A stretch of DNA of 64,000 nucleotides from Pseudomonas lurida (GTDB taxonomy: Bacteria > Pseudomonadota > Gammaproteobacteria > Pseudomonadales > Pseudomonadaceae): positions 727,501 to 791,500 of the forward strand of contig NZ_PDJB01000001.1 of NCBI RefSeq assembly GCF_002563895.1. Reading direction: 5' to 3'. Shown in pieces: positions 43,200-52,233 of the stretch. How positions within the stretch are numbered: the first letter of the stretch is position 1; every line of letters begins with the position of its first letter. Made by a program: the position numbers and the translations under genes. The notes under the pieces were generated by a model that saw only the letters and a list, made by a program, of their open reading frames with translations, did not search any database and was not told the origin of the DNA.

Positions 43200-43213
43200 C
43201 CACCCCGGGGTGG
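43200..43213. promoter_or_regulatory. Perfect palindrome in the fabG-like / thiolase divergent promoter
   Basis: CCACCCCGGGGTGG is a 14-bp perfect palindrome, 37 bp before the fabG-like ATG and 65 bp before the thiolase ATG. It could be an operator for a regulator not encoded beside it. Confidence 0.35.
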
Positions 43214-43277
43214 CAGTCGTTCGATTGAGCCTAGGCTAGGCTTGGTGATTCCACCCACAACCATCAGGGAGCTTTCC

Positions 43278-44555
43278 ATGACTCAATTGCGCCGTGTAGC
43301 GATCATTGGCGGTAACCGCATTCCATTCGCCCGCTCCAATGGCCCCTATGCCACGGCGAGCAACCAGGCGATGCTGACCGCCGCCCTGGAAGGCCTGATC
43401 GAACGCTACAACCTGCACGGCCTGCGCATCGGCGAAGTGGCTGCCGGTGCGGTGCTCAAGCATTCCCGCGACTTCAACCTCACCCGCGAATGCGTGCTGG
43501 GCTCGCGCTTGTCCCCGCAAACCCCCGCCTATGACATTCAGCAGGCGTGTGGCACCGGCCTGGAAGCGGCGTTGCTGGTGGCTAACAAAATCGCCCTGGG
43601 GCAGATCGAATGCGGGATTGCTGGCGGGGTGGACACCACGTCCGATGCACCTATCGGCGTGAATGAAGGCCTGCGCAAGATCTTGTTGCAAGCCAACCGC
43701 AGCAAGTCCATGGCGGATAAATTAAAAGTCTTGTTACAAGTTCGTCCCCATCACCTCAAGCCGGAACTGCCGCGCAACGGCGAACCACGGACGGGTTTAT
43801 CCATGGGCCAGCACTGCGAATTAATGGCGCAGACCTGGCAGATCCCCCGCGCGGAGCAGGACCAGCTGGCCCTGGAAAGCCACCAGAAAATGGCCGCTGC
43901 CTACGCCGAAGGCTGGCACAACGATTTGCTCACGCCGTTCCTGGGCCTGACCCGCGACAACAACCTGCGCCCGGACCTCACCCTGGAAAAACTCGCTGCG
44001 CTCAAGCCCGCCTTCGAGCGCAGCGAAAAGGGCACGCTCACCGCCGGCAACTCCACGCCCCTCACGGATGGCGCGTCGCTGGTGCTGCTGGGCAGTGAGG
44101 AATGGGCCGAGGCGCGTGGCTTGCCGATCCTCGCGTATTTGCGCGATGGCGAGGCGGCGGCGGTGGACTTCGTCAATGGCGCCGAAGGCCTGCTGATGGC
44201 GCCGGTCTACGCGGTGCCGCGGTTGCTGGCCAGGAATGGTCTGACGCTGCAGGACTTCGATTACTACGAGATCCACGAAGCGTTCGCTGCCCAGGTTTTG
44301 TGCACGCTCAAGGCGTGGGAGGATGCGGACTACTGCAAGACGCACCTTGGGCTGGATGCACCGTTGGGGTCGATCGACCGTAGCCGGCTCAATGTGAAGG
44401 GCAGCTCCCTGGCCGCCGGGCACCCGTTCGCCGCCACAGGGGGGCGTATCGTCGCCAATCTGGCCAAGTTGCTGGATGCGGCGGGCAAGGGCCGTGGTCT
44501 GATTTCGATCTGTGCCGCAGGCGGCCAGGGTGTTACGGCGATCATTGAACGATGA
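43278..44555 (+). CDS. Acetyl-CoA C-acyltransferase (FadA2/FadI-like thiolase)
   Basis: A 425-residue thiolase: nucleophile Cys91 in QQACGTGLEA, GGVDTTSDAP, the His of EIHEAFAAQ, ASLAAGHPFAATGG-like block and the second Cys in CAAGGQGV. Catalyses 3-oxoacyl-CoA + CoA interconversion with acetyl-CoA + acyl-CoA. The ATG at 43278 is preceded by GGGAGCTTTCC. Divergent from the FabG-like/hydratase operon; the three could run one reductive or oxidative acyl cycle. Confidence 0.92.
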   Translation: MTQLRRVAIIGGNRIPFARSNGPYATASNQAMLTAALEGLIERYNLHGLRIGEVAAGAVLKHSRDFNLTRECVLGSRLSPQTPAYDIQQACGTGLEAALLVANKIALGQIECGIAGGVDTTSDAPIGVNEGLRKILLQANRSKSMADKLKVLLQVRPHHLKPELPRNGEPRTGLSMGQHCELMAQTWQIPRAEQDQLALESHQKMAAAYAEGWHNDLLTPFLGLTRDNNLRPDLTLEKLAALKPAFERSEKGTLTAGNSTPLTDGASLVLLGSEEWAEARGLPILAYLRDGEAAAVDFVNGAEGLLMAPVYAVPRLLARNGLTLQDFDYYEIHEAFAAQVLCTLKAWEDADYCKTHLGLDAPLGSIDRSRLNVKGSSLAAGHPFAATGGRIVANLAKLLDAAGKGRGLISICAAGGQGVTAIIER

Positions 44556-44689
44556 TTGCGCCGAAAATTGGCCTATTGGATGCATTCTTGAGTGGTCAGA
44601 GGTCGGTAGCCTCTCCCACCGGCGAGCCGATTGCCGTATAACGAGTGCCATAAGCGTATTTGGTAATAAAGGACCCACAATAAAAGCTG

Positions 44690-45589
44690 ATGAAGACTCC
44701 TAAACGCATTGAACCCCTGATCGAAGACGGTCTGGTCGACGAAGTGCTGCGCCCACTCATGAGTGGTAAAGAAGCAGCTGTTTATGTGGTGCGCTGCGGC
44801 AACGAATTGCGTTGCGCCAAGGTTTACAAGGAGGCGAACAAACGAAGTTTTCGTCAAGCGTCCGAATACCAGGAAGGCCGTAAGGTCCGTAACAGCCGGC
44901 AGGCCCGGGCCATGGCCAAAGGCTCCAAGTTCGGCAAGAAAGAAACCGAGGATGCCTGGCAGAACGCCGAAGTGGCGGCGTTGTTCCGCCTGGCGGGTGC
45001 CGGCGTTCGTGTGCCTCAGCCGTTCGACTTCCTTGAAGGCGTGCTGCTGATGGAGCTGGTGGCCGACGAGTACGGCGATGCGGCGCCGCGTCTGAACGAC
45101 GTGGTGCTGGAGCCGGACCAGGCGCGTGAGTACCACGCCTTCCTGATTTCCCAGATCGTGCTGATGCTGTGTACCGGCCTGGTGCACGGTGACCTGTCCG
45201 AGTTCAACGTGCTGCTCACGCCAACGGGCCCGGTGATCATCGACCTGCCCCAGGCGGTGGATGCGGCGGGTAATAACCACGCGTTCAGCATGCTCGAACG
45301 GGATGTGGGCAACATGGCTTCCTATTTCGGGCGCTTTGCCCCGGAGTTGAAGAAGACCAAGTACGCCAAGGAAATGTGGGCCCTGTACGAAGCCGGCACC
45401 TTGCACCCGGCCAGCGTGTTGACCGGTGAGTTCGACGAGCCGGAAGAGCTGGCGGATGTGGGCGGTGTGATCCGTGAGATCGAAGCGGCGCGGCTGGATG
45501 ACGAGCGTCGCCAGGCGATTCGGGCGGCGGACGACGCGCCACCGAGCAAGGTGCCGGACGAGCCACCGCCGCCGCCTTGGATGCAATAA
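44690..45589 (+). CDS. RIO-type serine/threonine protein kinase
   Basis: A 299-residue RIO1-like kinase. The ATP-binding region has SGKEAAVYVVRCGNELRCAKVYK (Lys of VYK). The catalytic loop is LVHGDLSEFNVLL and the metal-binding loop IIDLPQAVD, as in RIO kinases. A basic stretch (ARAMAKGSKFGKKE) and a Pro-rich tail (DEPPPPPWMQ) are present. Cytosolic; the bacterial substrates are unknown. It matches PA4780 by position near cueR. An ATG with only weak ribosome site (AATAAAAGCTG) marks the start. Confidence 0.9.
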   Translation: MKTPKRIEPLIEDGLVDEVLRPLMSGKEAAVYVVRCGNELRCAKVYKEANKRSFRQASEYQEGRKVRNSRQARAMAKGSKFGKKETEDAWQNAEVAALFRLAGAGVRVPQPFDFLEGVLLMELVADEYGDAAPRLNDVVLEPDQAREYHAFLISQIVLMLCTGLVHGDLSEFNVLLTPTGPVIIDLPQAVDAAGNNHAFSMLERDVGNMASYFGRFAPELKKTKYAKEMWALYEAGTLHPASVLTGEFDEPEELADVGGVIREIEAARLDDERRQAIRAADDAPPSKVPDEPPPPPWMQ

Positions 45590-45599
45590 CGCAATCCAG

Positions 45600-45703
45600 T
45601 GTAGGAGCTGGCTTGCCTGCGATGCAGGCGCCTCGGTATGTCAGTCACACCGAAGTCATGCTATCGCCGGCAAGCCAGCTCCCACAAAAGCCCGCTCCCA
45701 CAT
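45600..45703. repeat. REP pair plus an extra half
   Basis: TGTAGGAGCTGGCTTGCCTGCGA pairs with TCGCCGGCAAGCCAGCTCCCAC (halves given as seen in two pieces), followed by a third half CCCGCTCCCACATT. It lies between the kinase gene and the cueR 3' end, convergent genes. Confidence 0.88.
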
Positions 45704-45733
45704 TGGGTTGTGTGCCTGTCCAGCGAGGTTCGA

Positions 45734-46135
45734 TCAGGTGCAACAGTGACCGGACGCCAATTCCTTGAGTATCGGACAGTCCGGCCGATGATCGCCCTGG
45801 CAGTGCTCCACCAGGTCCTGCAACGTATCGCGCAGTTGCCCCAGCTCCAGAATCTTCTGGTTGAGCGCATCGATATGCTGGCGTGCCAACGCTTTCACGT
45901 CGGCGCTGGCCCGTTGTCGATCCTGCCACAGGGTCAGCAGCTTGCCGACTTCCTCCAATGAAAACCCCAGGTCCCGCGAGCGTTTGATGAACGCCAGGGT
46001 GTGCAAGTCGTCGCTGCCATACACGCGGTAGCCGCTGTCGGTACGGTGGGCGGCTTTGAGCAGGCCGATGGATTCGTAGTAGCGAATCATCTTGGCGCTG
46101 AGCCCGCTCTGGCGTGCGGCTTGGCCGATGTTCAT
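45734..46135 (-). CDS. cueR: Copper-responsive MerR-family regulator
   Basis: A 133-residue MerR activator sensing Cu(I). [29 protein letters not shown]; dimerisation helix about 80-110; Cu-binding loop with Cys residues spaced as in CueR ([13 protein letters not shown]), then the C-terminal GHCC. I use ATG 46135, giving the canonical MNIGQAA start. It overlaps the copA stop by 4 bp, so cueR is cotranscribed downstream of the ATPase it controls. Confidence 0.95.
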   Translation of the reverse strand: MNIGQAARQSGLSAKMIRYYESIGLLKAAHRTDSGYRVYGSDDLHTLAFIKRSRDLGFSLEEVGKLLTLWQDRQRASADVKALARQHIDALNQKILELGQLRDTLQDLVEHCQGDHRPDCPILKELASGHCCT

Positions 46136-48333
46136 GGACGTTGATCCTCCAGGTCCTTGGGTTTCCAAGTCTTCAACAGTAATGCGTTGCTGACCACGCT
46201 GACGCTGGACAAGGCCATCGCCGCGCCAGCCAACACCGGGTTGAGCAAGCCGAATGCCGCGAGTGGAATGCCGATCAAGTTATACACAAAGGCCCAGAAC
46301 AGGTTCTGACGGATTTTTGCGTAGGTTTTGCGGCTGATCTCCAGGGCCGCCGGCACCAGGCGCGGGTCGCCGCGCATCAGGGTGATACCGGCCGCGTGCA
46401 TGGCCACATCGGTACCGCCGCCCATGGCGATGCCGATATCGGCAGCAGCCAGGGCCGGGGCGTCGTTGATACCGTCGCCGACCATGGCCACCACACCGGT
46501 TTTTTTCAGTTCGGCGACGGTGGCGGCTTTGTCGGCGGGCAGCACTTCGGCGTGCACATCGTCGATGCCCAGGGCTTGCGCGACCACGCGGGCGCTGCCG
46601 CGATTATCGCCGGTGAGCAAATGGCTGGTGATGTGCTGGGCCTTGAGTTGCTGCACGGCTTCCAGCGCACCGGACTTGAGGGTGTCGCCAAAGGCGAACA
46701 GCCCCAGCACACGCGGTTGCGCACCTTGCTCGATCAGCCAGGACAAGGTGCGACCCTCGGCTTCCCAGGCGTTGGCGGAGTCGGCGAGGTCGCCCGCGCT
46801 CAAGCCGTTTTCTTCCAGCAGCCGACGATTGCCCAGGGCCAGCGGTTGCCCATTGAGCGTGCCAGCAATGCCGCGCCCGGCCAGGGATTGGCTGGCCGTC
46901 ACATCGGCTACGGCCAGTGCTTTTTCGTGGCATGTATCCAGCACCGCCTTGGCCAATGGGTGTTCGCTGCCGCGTTGCAGCGCGCCGGCTTGTTGCAGCA
47001 GTACATCTTCGTTGCCATCGACTGCCGCCAGGTGGGCAATTTTGGGTGTGCCGGAGGTGAGGGTGCCCGTCTTGTCGAACACCACGGCGCACACTTCATG
47101 GGCACGCTCCAGCGCCTCGGCGTCCTTGATCAGGATACCGTGGCGCGCGGCAACGCCCGTGCCCGCCATGATCGCAGTCGGCGTGGCCAGGCCCAAGGCG
47201 CAGGGGCAGGCGATCACCAGCACGGCGACGGCATTGATGATTGCGGTCTCCACGGACGCACCATACAGCCACCAGCCCACCAGGGTGATCAGCGTCAGTA
47301 GCAGCACGGCCGGCACGAAGACCTGGCTGACTTTGTCGACCAGCTTCTGGATCGGAGCCTTGGCGGCCTGGGCGTCTTCCACCAGGCGGATGATCCGCGC
47401 CAATACACTTTCTGCGCCGAGGGCCAGGGTGCGAACCAGCAGCCGGCCCTCGCCATTGATGGCGCCGCCGGTGACCTTGTCGCCCGGTTGTTTTGGTACG
47501 GGCAGGCTTTCGCCGCTGATCAAGGCTTCGTCGGCATGGCTCTGGCCGTCCACCACCTCACCGTCCACCGGGAAGCGCTCGCCAGGCTTGACCATGACCA
47601 GGTCACCCAGCTTCAACGCATTGATGGCGACATTTTCTTCACGGCCTGCAATGACCCGAATCGCCCGTTCAGGTCGCAAGGCTTCCAGGGCGCGGATGGC
47701 GCTGGCGGTCTGGCGCTTGGCGCGGCTCTCCAGGTATTTGCCCAGCAGCACCAGCGCAATCACCACCGCCGAGGCTTCGAAGTACAGGTGCGGCGCCATG
47801 CCTGGGTGAGCGGTGAGCCACTCATAGATACTCAGGCCGTAACCGGCGCTGGTGCCGATGGCTACCAGCAGGTCCATATTGCCGGCACCGGCACGTACGG
47901 CTTTCCAGGCGGCGATGTAGAAGCGTGCGCCGAAGATGAACTGCACCGGTGTGGCCAGCGCGAATTGAGCCCAGGCGGGCAGCATCCAGTGCAGGCCGAA
48001 GGGGGCGACCAGCATCGGCAGCACCAGCGGCAATGCCAGCAGGATCGCCAGCAGCAGCGCCCAACGCTCGCGGTGCAGGCGCTGGGCCTGGTTGGCCTCG
48101 GTGGTGGTTTCGCTTTGGGGCAGGGTAGCGGTGTAGCCCGCTTTGTCGACGGCGGCGATCAGCGCGCCGGGGTCCATCTGGCCCAGCACTTCAACATGGG
48201 CGCGCTCGTTGGCCAGGTTGACGCTGACGCTTTGCACCCCCGGCACCTTGCCCAGCGCGCGCTCGACCCGGCCAGCACAACTGGCGCAGGTCATGCCGCT
48301 GATGGGCAGGTCAAAGGTGGTGGATCCATTCAT
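46132..48333 (-). CDS. copA: Cu(I)-exporting P1B-type ATPase
   Basis: A 733-residue copper-efflux ATPase (CopA/CueA). One N-terminal heavy-metal domain with GMTCASC (about 13-19), eight TM helices, CPC in [24 protein letters not shown] phosphorylation site, the HP motif in GSEHPLAKA, and [16 protein letters not shown]. Moves Cu+ from cytosol to periplasm. ATG 48333 has CTGGAGGACTG upstream. Expressed from a CueR-type promoter at 48363-48393. Confidence 0.96.
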   Translation of the reverse strand: MNGSTTFDLPISGMTCASCAGRVERALGKVPGVQSVSVNLANERAHVEVLGQMDPGALIAAVDKAGYTATLPQSETTTEANQAQRLHRERWALLLAILLALPLVLPMLVAPFGLHWMLPAWAQFALATPVQFIFGARFYIAAWKAVRAGAGNMDLLVAIGTSAGYGLSIYEWLTAHPGMAPHLYFEASAVVIALVLLGKYLESRAKRQTASAIRALEALRPERAIRVIAGREENVAINALKLGDLVMVKPGERFPVDGEVVDGQSHADEALISGESLPVPKQPGDKVTGGAINGEGRLLVRTLALGAESVLARIIRLVEDAQAAKAPIQKLVDKVSQVFVPAVLLLTLITLVGWWLYGASVETAIINAVAVLVIACPCALGLATPTAIMAGTGVAARHGILIKDAEALERAHEVCAVVFDKTGTLTSGTPKIAHLAAVDGNEDVLLQQAGALQRGSEHPLAKAVLDTCHEKALAVADVTASQSLAGRGIAGTLNGQPLALGNRRLLEENGLSAGDLADSANAWEAEGRTLSWLIEQGAQPRVLGLFAFGDTLKSGALEAVQQLKAQHITSHLLTGDNRGSARVVAQALGIDDVHAEVLPADKAATVAELKKTGVVAMVGDGINDAPALAAADIGIAMGGGTDVAMHAAGITLMRGDPRLVPAALEISRKTYAKIRQNLFWAFVYNLIGIPLAAFGLLNPVLAGAAMALSSVSVVSNALLLKTWKPKDLEDQRP

Positions 48334-48372
48334 GGGGCAGTCCTCCAGGAGAAGTCGCCCTTAGGATCAACC

Positions 48373-48393
48373 TTGACCTGTAGGGAAGGTCAA
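48373..48393 (-). promoter_or_regulatory. CueR box / copA promoter
   Basis: The arms TTGACCT and AGGTCAA are inverted around 7 bp. On the minus strand a -35 TTGACC is followed by the long 19-bp spacer typical of MerR-type promoters to GATCCT at about 48368-48363. It lies about 40 bp upstream of the copA ATG. Confidence 0.75.
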
Positions 48394-48406
48394 GCACCTG
48401 TTTATT

Positions 48407-48435
48407 GCAGGCATCGGCTTGCCGGCGCCTACAGG
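48407..48435. repeat. REP fragment
   Basis: Single REP-like hairpin GCAGGCATCGGCTTGCC followed by GGCGCCTACAGG, between the copA promoter and the unknown exported-protein gene. Confidence 0.5.
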
Positions 48436-48443
48436 GTGGATAC

Positions 48444-48824
48444 TTAATATTCGAGGGCGGCGGGTTTGAGGTACATGCCGTCCGGGCCTTGGGCAATGCG
48501 CAATTTGCGCACGTCACCAGCCTTGAGCGTGATGTTTTGCGCGGGCGGCGCCAGCAATCCCGGCAGGCAGCCTGGCGACTGGCCCGGCAGCAGCTTCAGG
48601 CGCAAGGACAGGTTGCCCGCCGGCAGGTTGAACGAAGTGGCTTGTTCCTGGAACAGCCGGCCTGCCAGCTGGTCATTCAGGTACAGGCCGATTTCGCAGT
48701 TGGTCGGCACTTCCAGGCGTTCCCGGGAAATGATCAGCACCGCATAGTCTTCGGCGGCGACAGCCGGCGGTGCAGCGGCAGACAAACTCATCAGGCCGAG
48801 AAGGGCAAAGAACGACCAGCGCAT
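48444..48824 (-). CDS. Exported protein of unknown function in the copper island
   Basis: A 126-residue protein with signal peptide MRWSFFALLGLMSLSAAAPPAVAA. The mature part is about 102 residues and probably all-beta (YAVLIISRERLEVP, LYLNDQLAGRL, ATSFNLPAGNLSLRLKL, ITLKAGDVRKLRIA), PEGA-like in look. It contains two Cys (EVPTNCEIG and SPGCLPG) but no Met/His-rich copper site. I chose ATG 48824 because the frame upstream is unlike protein and overlaps the copZ promoter. Lies between the two CueR boxes; divergent from copZ. Confidence 0.72.
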   Translation of the reverse strand: MRWSFFALLGLMSLSAAAPPAVAAEDYAVLIISRERLEVPTNCEIGLYLNDQLAGRLFQEQATSFNLPAGNLSLRLKLLPGQSPGCLPGLLAPPAQNITLKAGDVRKLRIAQGPDGMYLKPAALEY

Positions 48825-48911
48825 GGCGAATGCTCCGTGGTGTGAATCGAAGAGAGGTGAAGCTTGGCCGACGATGCCAACGATTACCAGCCCGGCAGCT
48901 ATTCCAGGAAC

Positions 48912-48942
48912 TTGACCTTGCCATCGTGGCAAGGTCGAGACT
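48912..48942 (+). promoter_or_regulatory. CueR box / copZ promoter
   Basis: ACCTTGCC and GGCAAGGT are perfect 8-bp inverted arms around ATCGT (48915-48935). A -35 TTGACC (48912-48917) is separated by 19 bp from GAGACT (48937-48942), the MerR-family geometry. The copZ ATG follows 30 bp later. Confidence 0.85.
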
Positions 48943-48971
48943 GGGTCCAACCTCATCAAAGGAGTCATGTC

Positions 48972-49169
48972 ATGCAAGTATTCAGTGTTGACGGAATGAC
49001 CTGCGGCCATTGCGTTCGAGCGGTGACCCAGGCGGTACAGAGCCAGGACCCGGCGGCCAGTGTGAAAGTCGACTTGGCGGCAAAGGAAGTGGGCGTCGAA
49101 AGCCGCCTTTCTGCCGAGCAAGTCATCCGCCTGATCACCGAAGAGGGCTACAGCGCCAAGCTTGCCTGA
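48972..49169 (+). CDS. copZ: Copper chaperone, single HMA domain
   Basis: A 65-residue ferredoxin-like HMA protein: MQVFSVDGMTCGHCVRAVTQ has the GMTCGHC metal site. The rest forms the typical beta-alpha-beta-beta-alpha-beta pattern ending GYSAKLA. Carries Cu+ to CopA or buffers it in the cytosol. AAAGGAGTCATGTC precedes the ATG. It has its own CueR box, pointing away from copA. Confidence 0.94.
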   Translation: MQVFSVDGMTCGHCVRAVTQAVQSQDPAASVKVDLAAKEVGVESRLSAEQVIRLITEEGYSAKLA

Positions 49170-49254
49170 CGCGGTAAAATAGTTAGCGAGCTATCGTGTT
49201 CAATGCGCTCCAGCGCGGCTAGACTATCGGGCTGCCGTCTCACTTGGGTGCCCG

Positions 49255-50448
49255 ATGAACCTCCGCATAATCCTGATTCTGGGTGCCTTGAGCGCCTTCG
49301 CGCCGCTGGCGATCGATTTTTACCTGCCGGGCTTCCCGGCGATGGCCAAGGCGTTCGCGACCGATGAAAAACACATCCAGTTGACCCTGGCGGTGTATTT
49401 CGGTGGCCTGGCCATCGGCCAATTGATCTACGGCCCGTTGGCTGACCGCTTTGGTCGGCGCGGCCCGTTGCTCAGTGGTGTCACGTTGTTCACCTTGGCG
49501 TCCTTTGCGTGTGCCTTCGCGCCATCGCTGGAGTGGCTGATCGCTGCGCGCTTTGTGCAGGCCCTGGGTGGGTGCGCGGGCATGGTGATTTCTCGCGCGG
49601 TGGTCAGCGACAAATGCGACGCGGTGGGCTCGGCCAAAGTGTTTTCCCAGCTGATGCTGGTCACCGGCCTGGCGCCGATCCTCGCCCCGCTGGCGGGTGG
49701 GTTGATGGTGGGGCTGTGGGGCTGGCAGTCGATTTTCCTGGCACTGTCGATATTCAGTGTAATGGCGGCCGTCGCCGTGGCGGTCGGGCTGCCGGAGACC
49801 TTCCCGGCTCATCAGCCGCGCCAGCCGTTGTCCGGCTCGCTGCGCCGCTACGCTGCATTGTTGTCAGACCGTGTCTACCTGGGTTACGCGCTGACCGGCG
49901 GTATCTCGATTGCCGGGATGTTTGCCTACATCGCCGGATCACCTTTTGTCTTTATCCAACTCTATGGCGTGCCTGCCGAGCATTACGGCTGGCTGTTCGG
50001 CTCCAATGCTGCTGGCTTTATTCTGGTCGCGCAGGTCAATGCGCGGTTGCTGTCCAAGCGTGGCCCGGCGTTTCTGCTGTCGCGCAGTGTATGGGTCTAC
50101 CTGCTGGCAGCGCTGACGCTGCTTGGCATCGCTGCCTTGCGCACCGACGCGCTGTGGCCATTGCTGGTGCCGTTGTTTATCTGCATCGCCAGCCTGGGTT
50201 GCATTTTGCCGAACACCTCGGCATGCGCCATGAGCGGGCAGGGGGCACGGGCGGGTAGCGCTTCGGCGTTGCTCGGCTGCATCCAGTTTGGCGTGGCGGC
50301 GGGGGCGGCATCGTTGGTGGGGATCTTGCACGACGGCACAGCGATGCCGATGGCAATGGTCATCAGCTTGTGCGGTGTATTGGCGGTGACGATTGCGATG
50401 TCGACCCAGCGCCTGCAACGCAAACGGGCCTTGCAGGCGCAGGCCTGA
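49255..50448 (+). CDS. Bcr/CflA-family drug-resistance MFS transporter
   Basis: A 397-residue, 12-TM major facilitator drug:H+ antiporter. The N-terminus FAPLAIDFYLPGFPAMAKAF is diagnostic for Bcr/CflA. YGPLADRFGRRGPLLSGV gives motif A between TM2 and TM3, and a motif C-like segment (VTGLAPILAPLAGGLM) follows in TM5. Exports compounds such as bicyclomycin or sulfonamides in other bacteria; the substrate here is unknown. Ends 8 bp before the convergent small gene. Confidence 0.92.
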   Translation: MNLRIILILGALSAFAPLAIDFYLPGFPAMAKAFATDEKHIQLTLAVYFGGLAIGQLIYGPLADRFGRRGPLLSGVTLFTLASFACAFAPSLEWLIAARFVQALGGCAGMVISRAVVSDKCDAVGSAKVFSQLMLVTGLAPILAPLAGGLMVGLWGWQSIFLALSIFSVMAAVAVAVGLPETFPAHQPRQPLSGSLRRYAALLSDRVYLGYALTGGISIAGMFAYIAGSPFVFIQLYGVPAEHYGWLFGSNAAGFILVAQVNARLLSKRGPAFLLSRSVWVYLLAALTLLGIAALRTDALWPLLVPLFICIASLGCILPNTSACAMSGQGARAGSASALLGCIQFGVAAGAASLVGILHDGTAMPMAMVISLCGVLAVTIAMSTQRLQRKRALQAQA

Positions 50449-50456
50449 AGCACGGG

Positions 50457-50639
50457 TCAGCCAGCGGCGGAGCGTTGCTGGCTGTTCGGAAAGCGGTGAG
50501 GCGCCTGGATACGGGCTTGCAGGGTGTCGGCAAAGGCACGGGCCTCGGCTTCGGTGCGGAAGGTGAACGCGTCCTGGTCGAGACGTACCTGCCATTTATT
50601 GCCTGCGGATTTTGCTAACGCTTTTATCAGGATTTTCAT
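50457..50639 (-). CDS. Small conserved-looking protein, unknown
   Basis: A 60-residue protein, MKILIKALAKSAGNKWQVRLDQD followed by AFTFRTEAEARAFADTLQARIQ and a basic/Ser tail. The predicted beta-beta-alpha layout (KWQVRLDQDAFTF, then a helix) resembles small DUF2188-type proteins, but I do not recognise the family with confidence. ATG 50639 has GAGGAAG about seven bases upstream, which supports a real gene. Confidence 0.6.
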   Translation of the reverse strand: MKILIKALAKSAGNKWQVRLDQDAFTFRTEAEARAFADTLQARIQAPHRFPNSQQRSAAG

Positions 50640-50735
50640 TGCTGACTTCCTCACGTAAAAGAATCGTGGCAAAGGCGGCCAATATAAACCCGATAGCGCT
50701 CACAAATGTGACAAGGATCAACTCTCTGACTAGCG

Positions 50736-50771
50736 GTGCCGTCCATTACTCAAATGAATAATGGACGGCAC
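50736..50771. repeat. Perfect 13-bp inverted repeat
   Basis: GTGCCGTCCATTA and TAATGGACGGCAC are perfect arms with a 10-nt loop, 13 bp downstream of the oxidoreductase stop. No T-tract follows on either strand. It is not REP-like. It may be a processing or stability hairpin at the end of the oxidoreductase mRNA. Confidence 0.6.
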
Positions 50772-50784
50772 TGAAAACCGCCTC

Positions 50785-51798
50785 TCAGAACCCTTCGAGC
50801 ACGATCTTGCCCTTGGCCTTGCCGCTTTCCAGCAGTGCATGGGCGCGGCGCAGGTTGGCTGCGTTGATCACACCGAAGTGCTCGCCCACAGTGGTTTTCA
50901 GGGTGCCGGCGTCGATCAGCTCAGCCACGCGATTGAGCAGGTTGTGCTGTTCGATCATGTCCGGGGTCTCGAACATCGAGCGTGTGTACATGAACTCCCA
51001 GTGCAGCGACAGGCTCTTGCGCTTGAGCTTGCTGACGTCCAGCGCCTTGGGGTCGTCGATCAATGCCAGCTTGCCTTGTGGTTGCAACGCTTCCACCAGT
51101 TGGTCCAGGTGATGATCGGTCTGGGTCAGGCTGGCGACGTGGGTCACTTGCGGGTGACCAGCGGCTTTCAACGCGTCGCTCAGCGGTTGGCTGTGGTCGA
51201 TCACCAGGTCGGCACCCAGGGCCTTGGTCCATTCCTGTGTTTCCGGGCGCGACGCCGTGCCGATCACTTTCAAGGCAGTGAGCTGGCTGGCCAGTTGGGT
51301 CAGGATCGATCCCACGCCACCGGCGGCGCCAACGATCAAAAGGCTCTGGCCTTCGTCCTGCTTGCCCTCACGCACGTGCAGGCGTTCGAACAGCAGTTCC
51401 CAGGCGGTAATGGCGGTCAGCGGCAGCGCGGCGGCTTCGGCAAAGCCCAGGCTCTTGGGCATGTGGCCGACGATGCGCTCATCCACGGTGTGCAGTTCGC
51501 TGTTGCCGCCCGGGCGCACCAGGGAGCCAGCGTAGAACACCTTGTCACCGGCCTTGAACAGCGTCACTTCGCTGCCGACCGCCTTGACCACACCGGCCAC
51601 GTCCCAGCCCAGCACTTTGGCGGCGCCGTTTTCCGGGGCGACGTTCTGGCGCACCTTGGTGTCCACCGGGTTGACCGAGATGGCTTTGACTTCCACCAGT
51701 AGGTCGCGGGGGCCGGCGACGGGCGCTGGTAGTTCGATGTCTTGCAGGGCGCTTGGATCGTTGATCGGCAGTGAGGCGTAGTAGGCAATGGCTTTCAT
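50785..51798 (-). CDS. Zinc-type alcohol dehydrogenase family protein / quinone oxidoreductase-like
   Basis: A 337-residue medium-chain dehydrogenase/reductase. The GroES-like part starts GPRDLLVEVKAISVNPVDTKVR. The NAD(P)-binding motif is LIVGAAGGVGSILTQLA. The catalytic-zinc Cys/His set is not visible, so it is probably a zinc-free NADPH oxidoreductase like QOR. It is 23 bp downstream of the monooxygenase-domain gene and under the probable control of the divergent LysR regulator. Confidence 0.87.
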   Translation of the reverse strand: MKAIAYYASLPINDPSALQDIELPAPVAGPRDLLVEVKAISVNPVDTKVRQNVAPENGAAKVLGWDVAGVVKAVGSEVTLFKAGDKVFYAGSLVRPGGNSELHTVDERIVGHMPKSLGFAEAAALPLTAITAWELLFERLHVREGKQDEGQSLLIVGAAGGVGSILTQLASQLTALKVIGTASRPETQEWTKALGADLVIDHSQPLSDALKAAGHPQVTHVASLTQTDHHLDQLVEALQPQGKLALIDDPKALDVSKLKRKSLSLHWEFMYTRSMFETPDMIEQHNLLNRVAELIDAGTLKTTVGEHFGVINAANLRRAHALLESGKAKGKIVLEGF

Positions 51799-51821
51799 AG
51801 GGGCTCCGAAAGGGCGGGTGA

Positions 51822-52115
51822 TCAGGCGAGAAATTTCAGGCGCTTGAGTTCGAAATGTTCGAGCACATCAGCGGCCTTGGCGCGGAAGCTCTGGATATGT
51901 GCGCTCTGGTCGTGGTCGGCCAACGCCGCGTCGTCGCTCCAGCGTTCGAGCATGTAGAAGGTTTCGGGGTGTTGCAGGTCCTGGTGAAGGTCGTACTGCT
52001 CGCAACCGGCTTCCAGGCGCGTGGGTTCCAACAGGCCGCGTAGCAGGGTTTCCAGAGTGGCCTGTTGGCCGGGCTTGGCGATCAGCGTGGCGATGACGTT
52101 AAAGGCAGTGGGCAT
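51822..52115 (-). CDS. Antibiotic biosynthesis monooxygenase (ABM) domain protein
   Basis: A 97-residue YgiN-type ferredoxin-fold protein: NVIATLIAKPGQQATLETLLRGLLEPTRLEAGCEQYDLHQD, in several short blocks, then FYMLERWSDDAALADHDQS. Family members act as quinol monooxygenases or oxidise small aromatics without cofactor. I prefer ATG 52115 (GGAG six bases upstream) over the TTG two codons earlier. Operon with the oxidoreductase. Confidence 0.85.
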   Translation of the reverse strand: MPTAFNVIATLIAKPGQQATLETLLRGLLEPTRLEAGCEQYDLHQDLQHPETFYMLERWSDDAALADHDQSAHIQSFRAKAADVLEHFELKRLKFLA

Positions 52116-52233
52116 ATTCAACTCCAGACACGTGATGAACGGGATGCACAGATGATTGGCTATTTCCCGGGCAGATAAAAGCGGCTAAAACAGCAGTCTG
52201 TTTCAACGAAATTTTGATAATGAGTGGGAAAGC

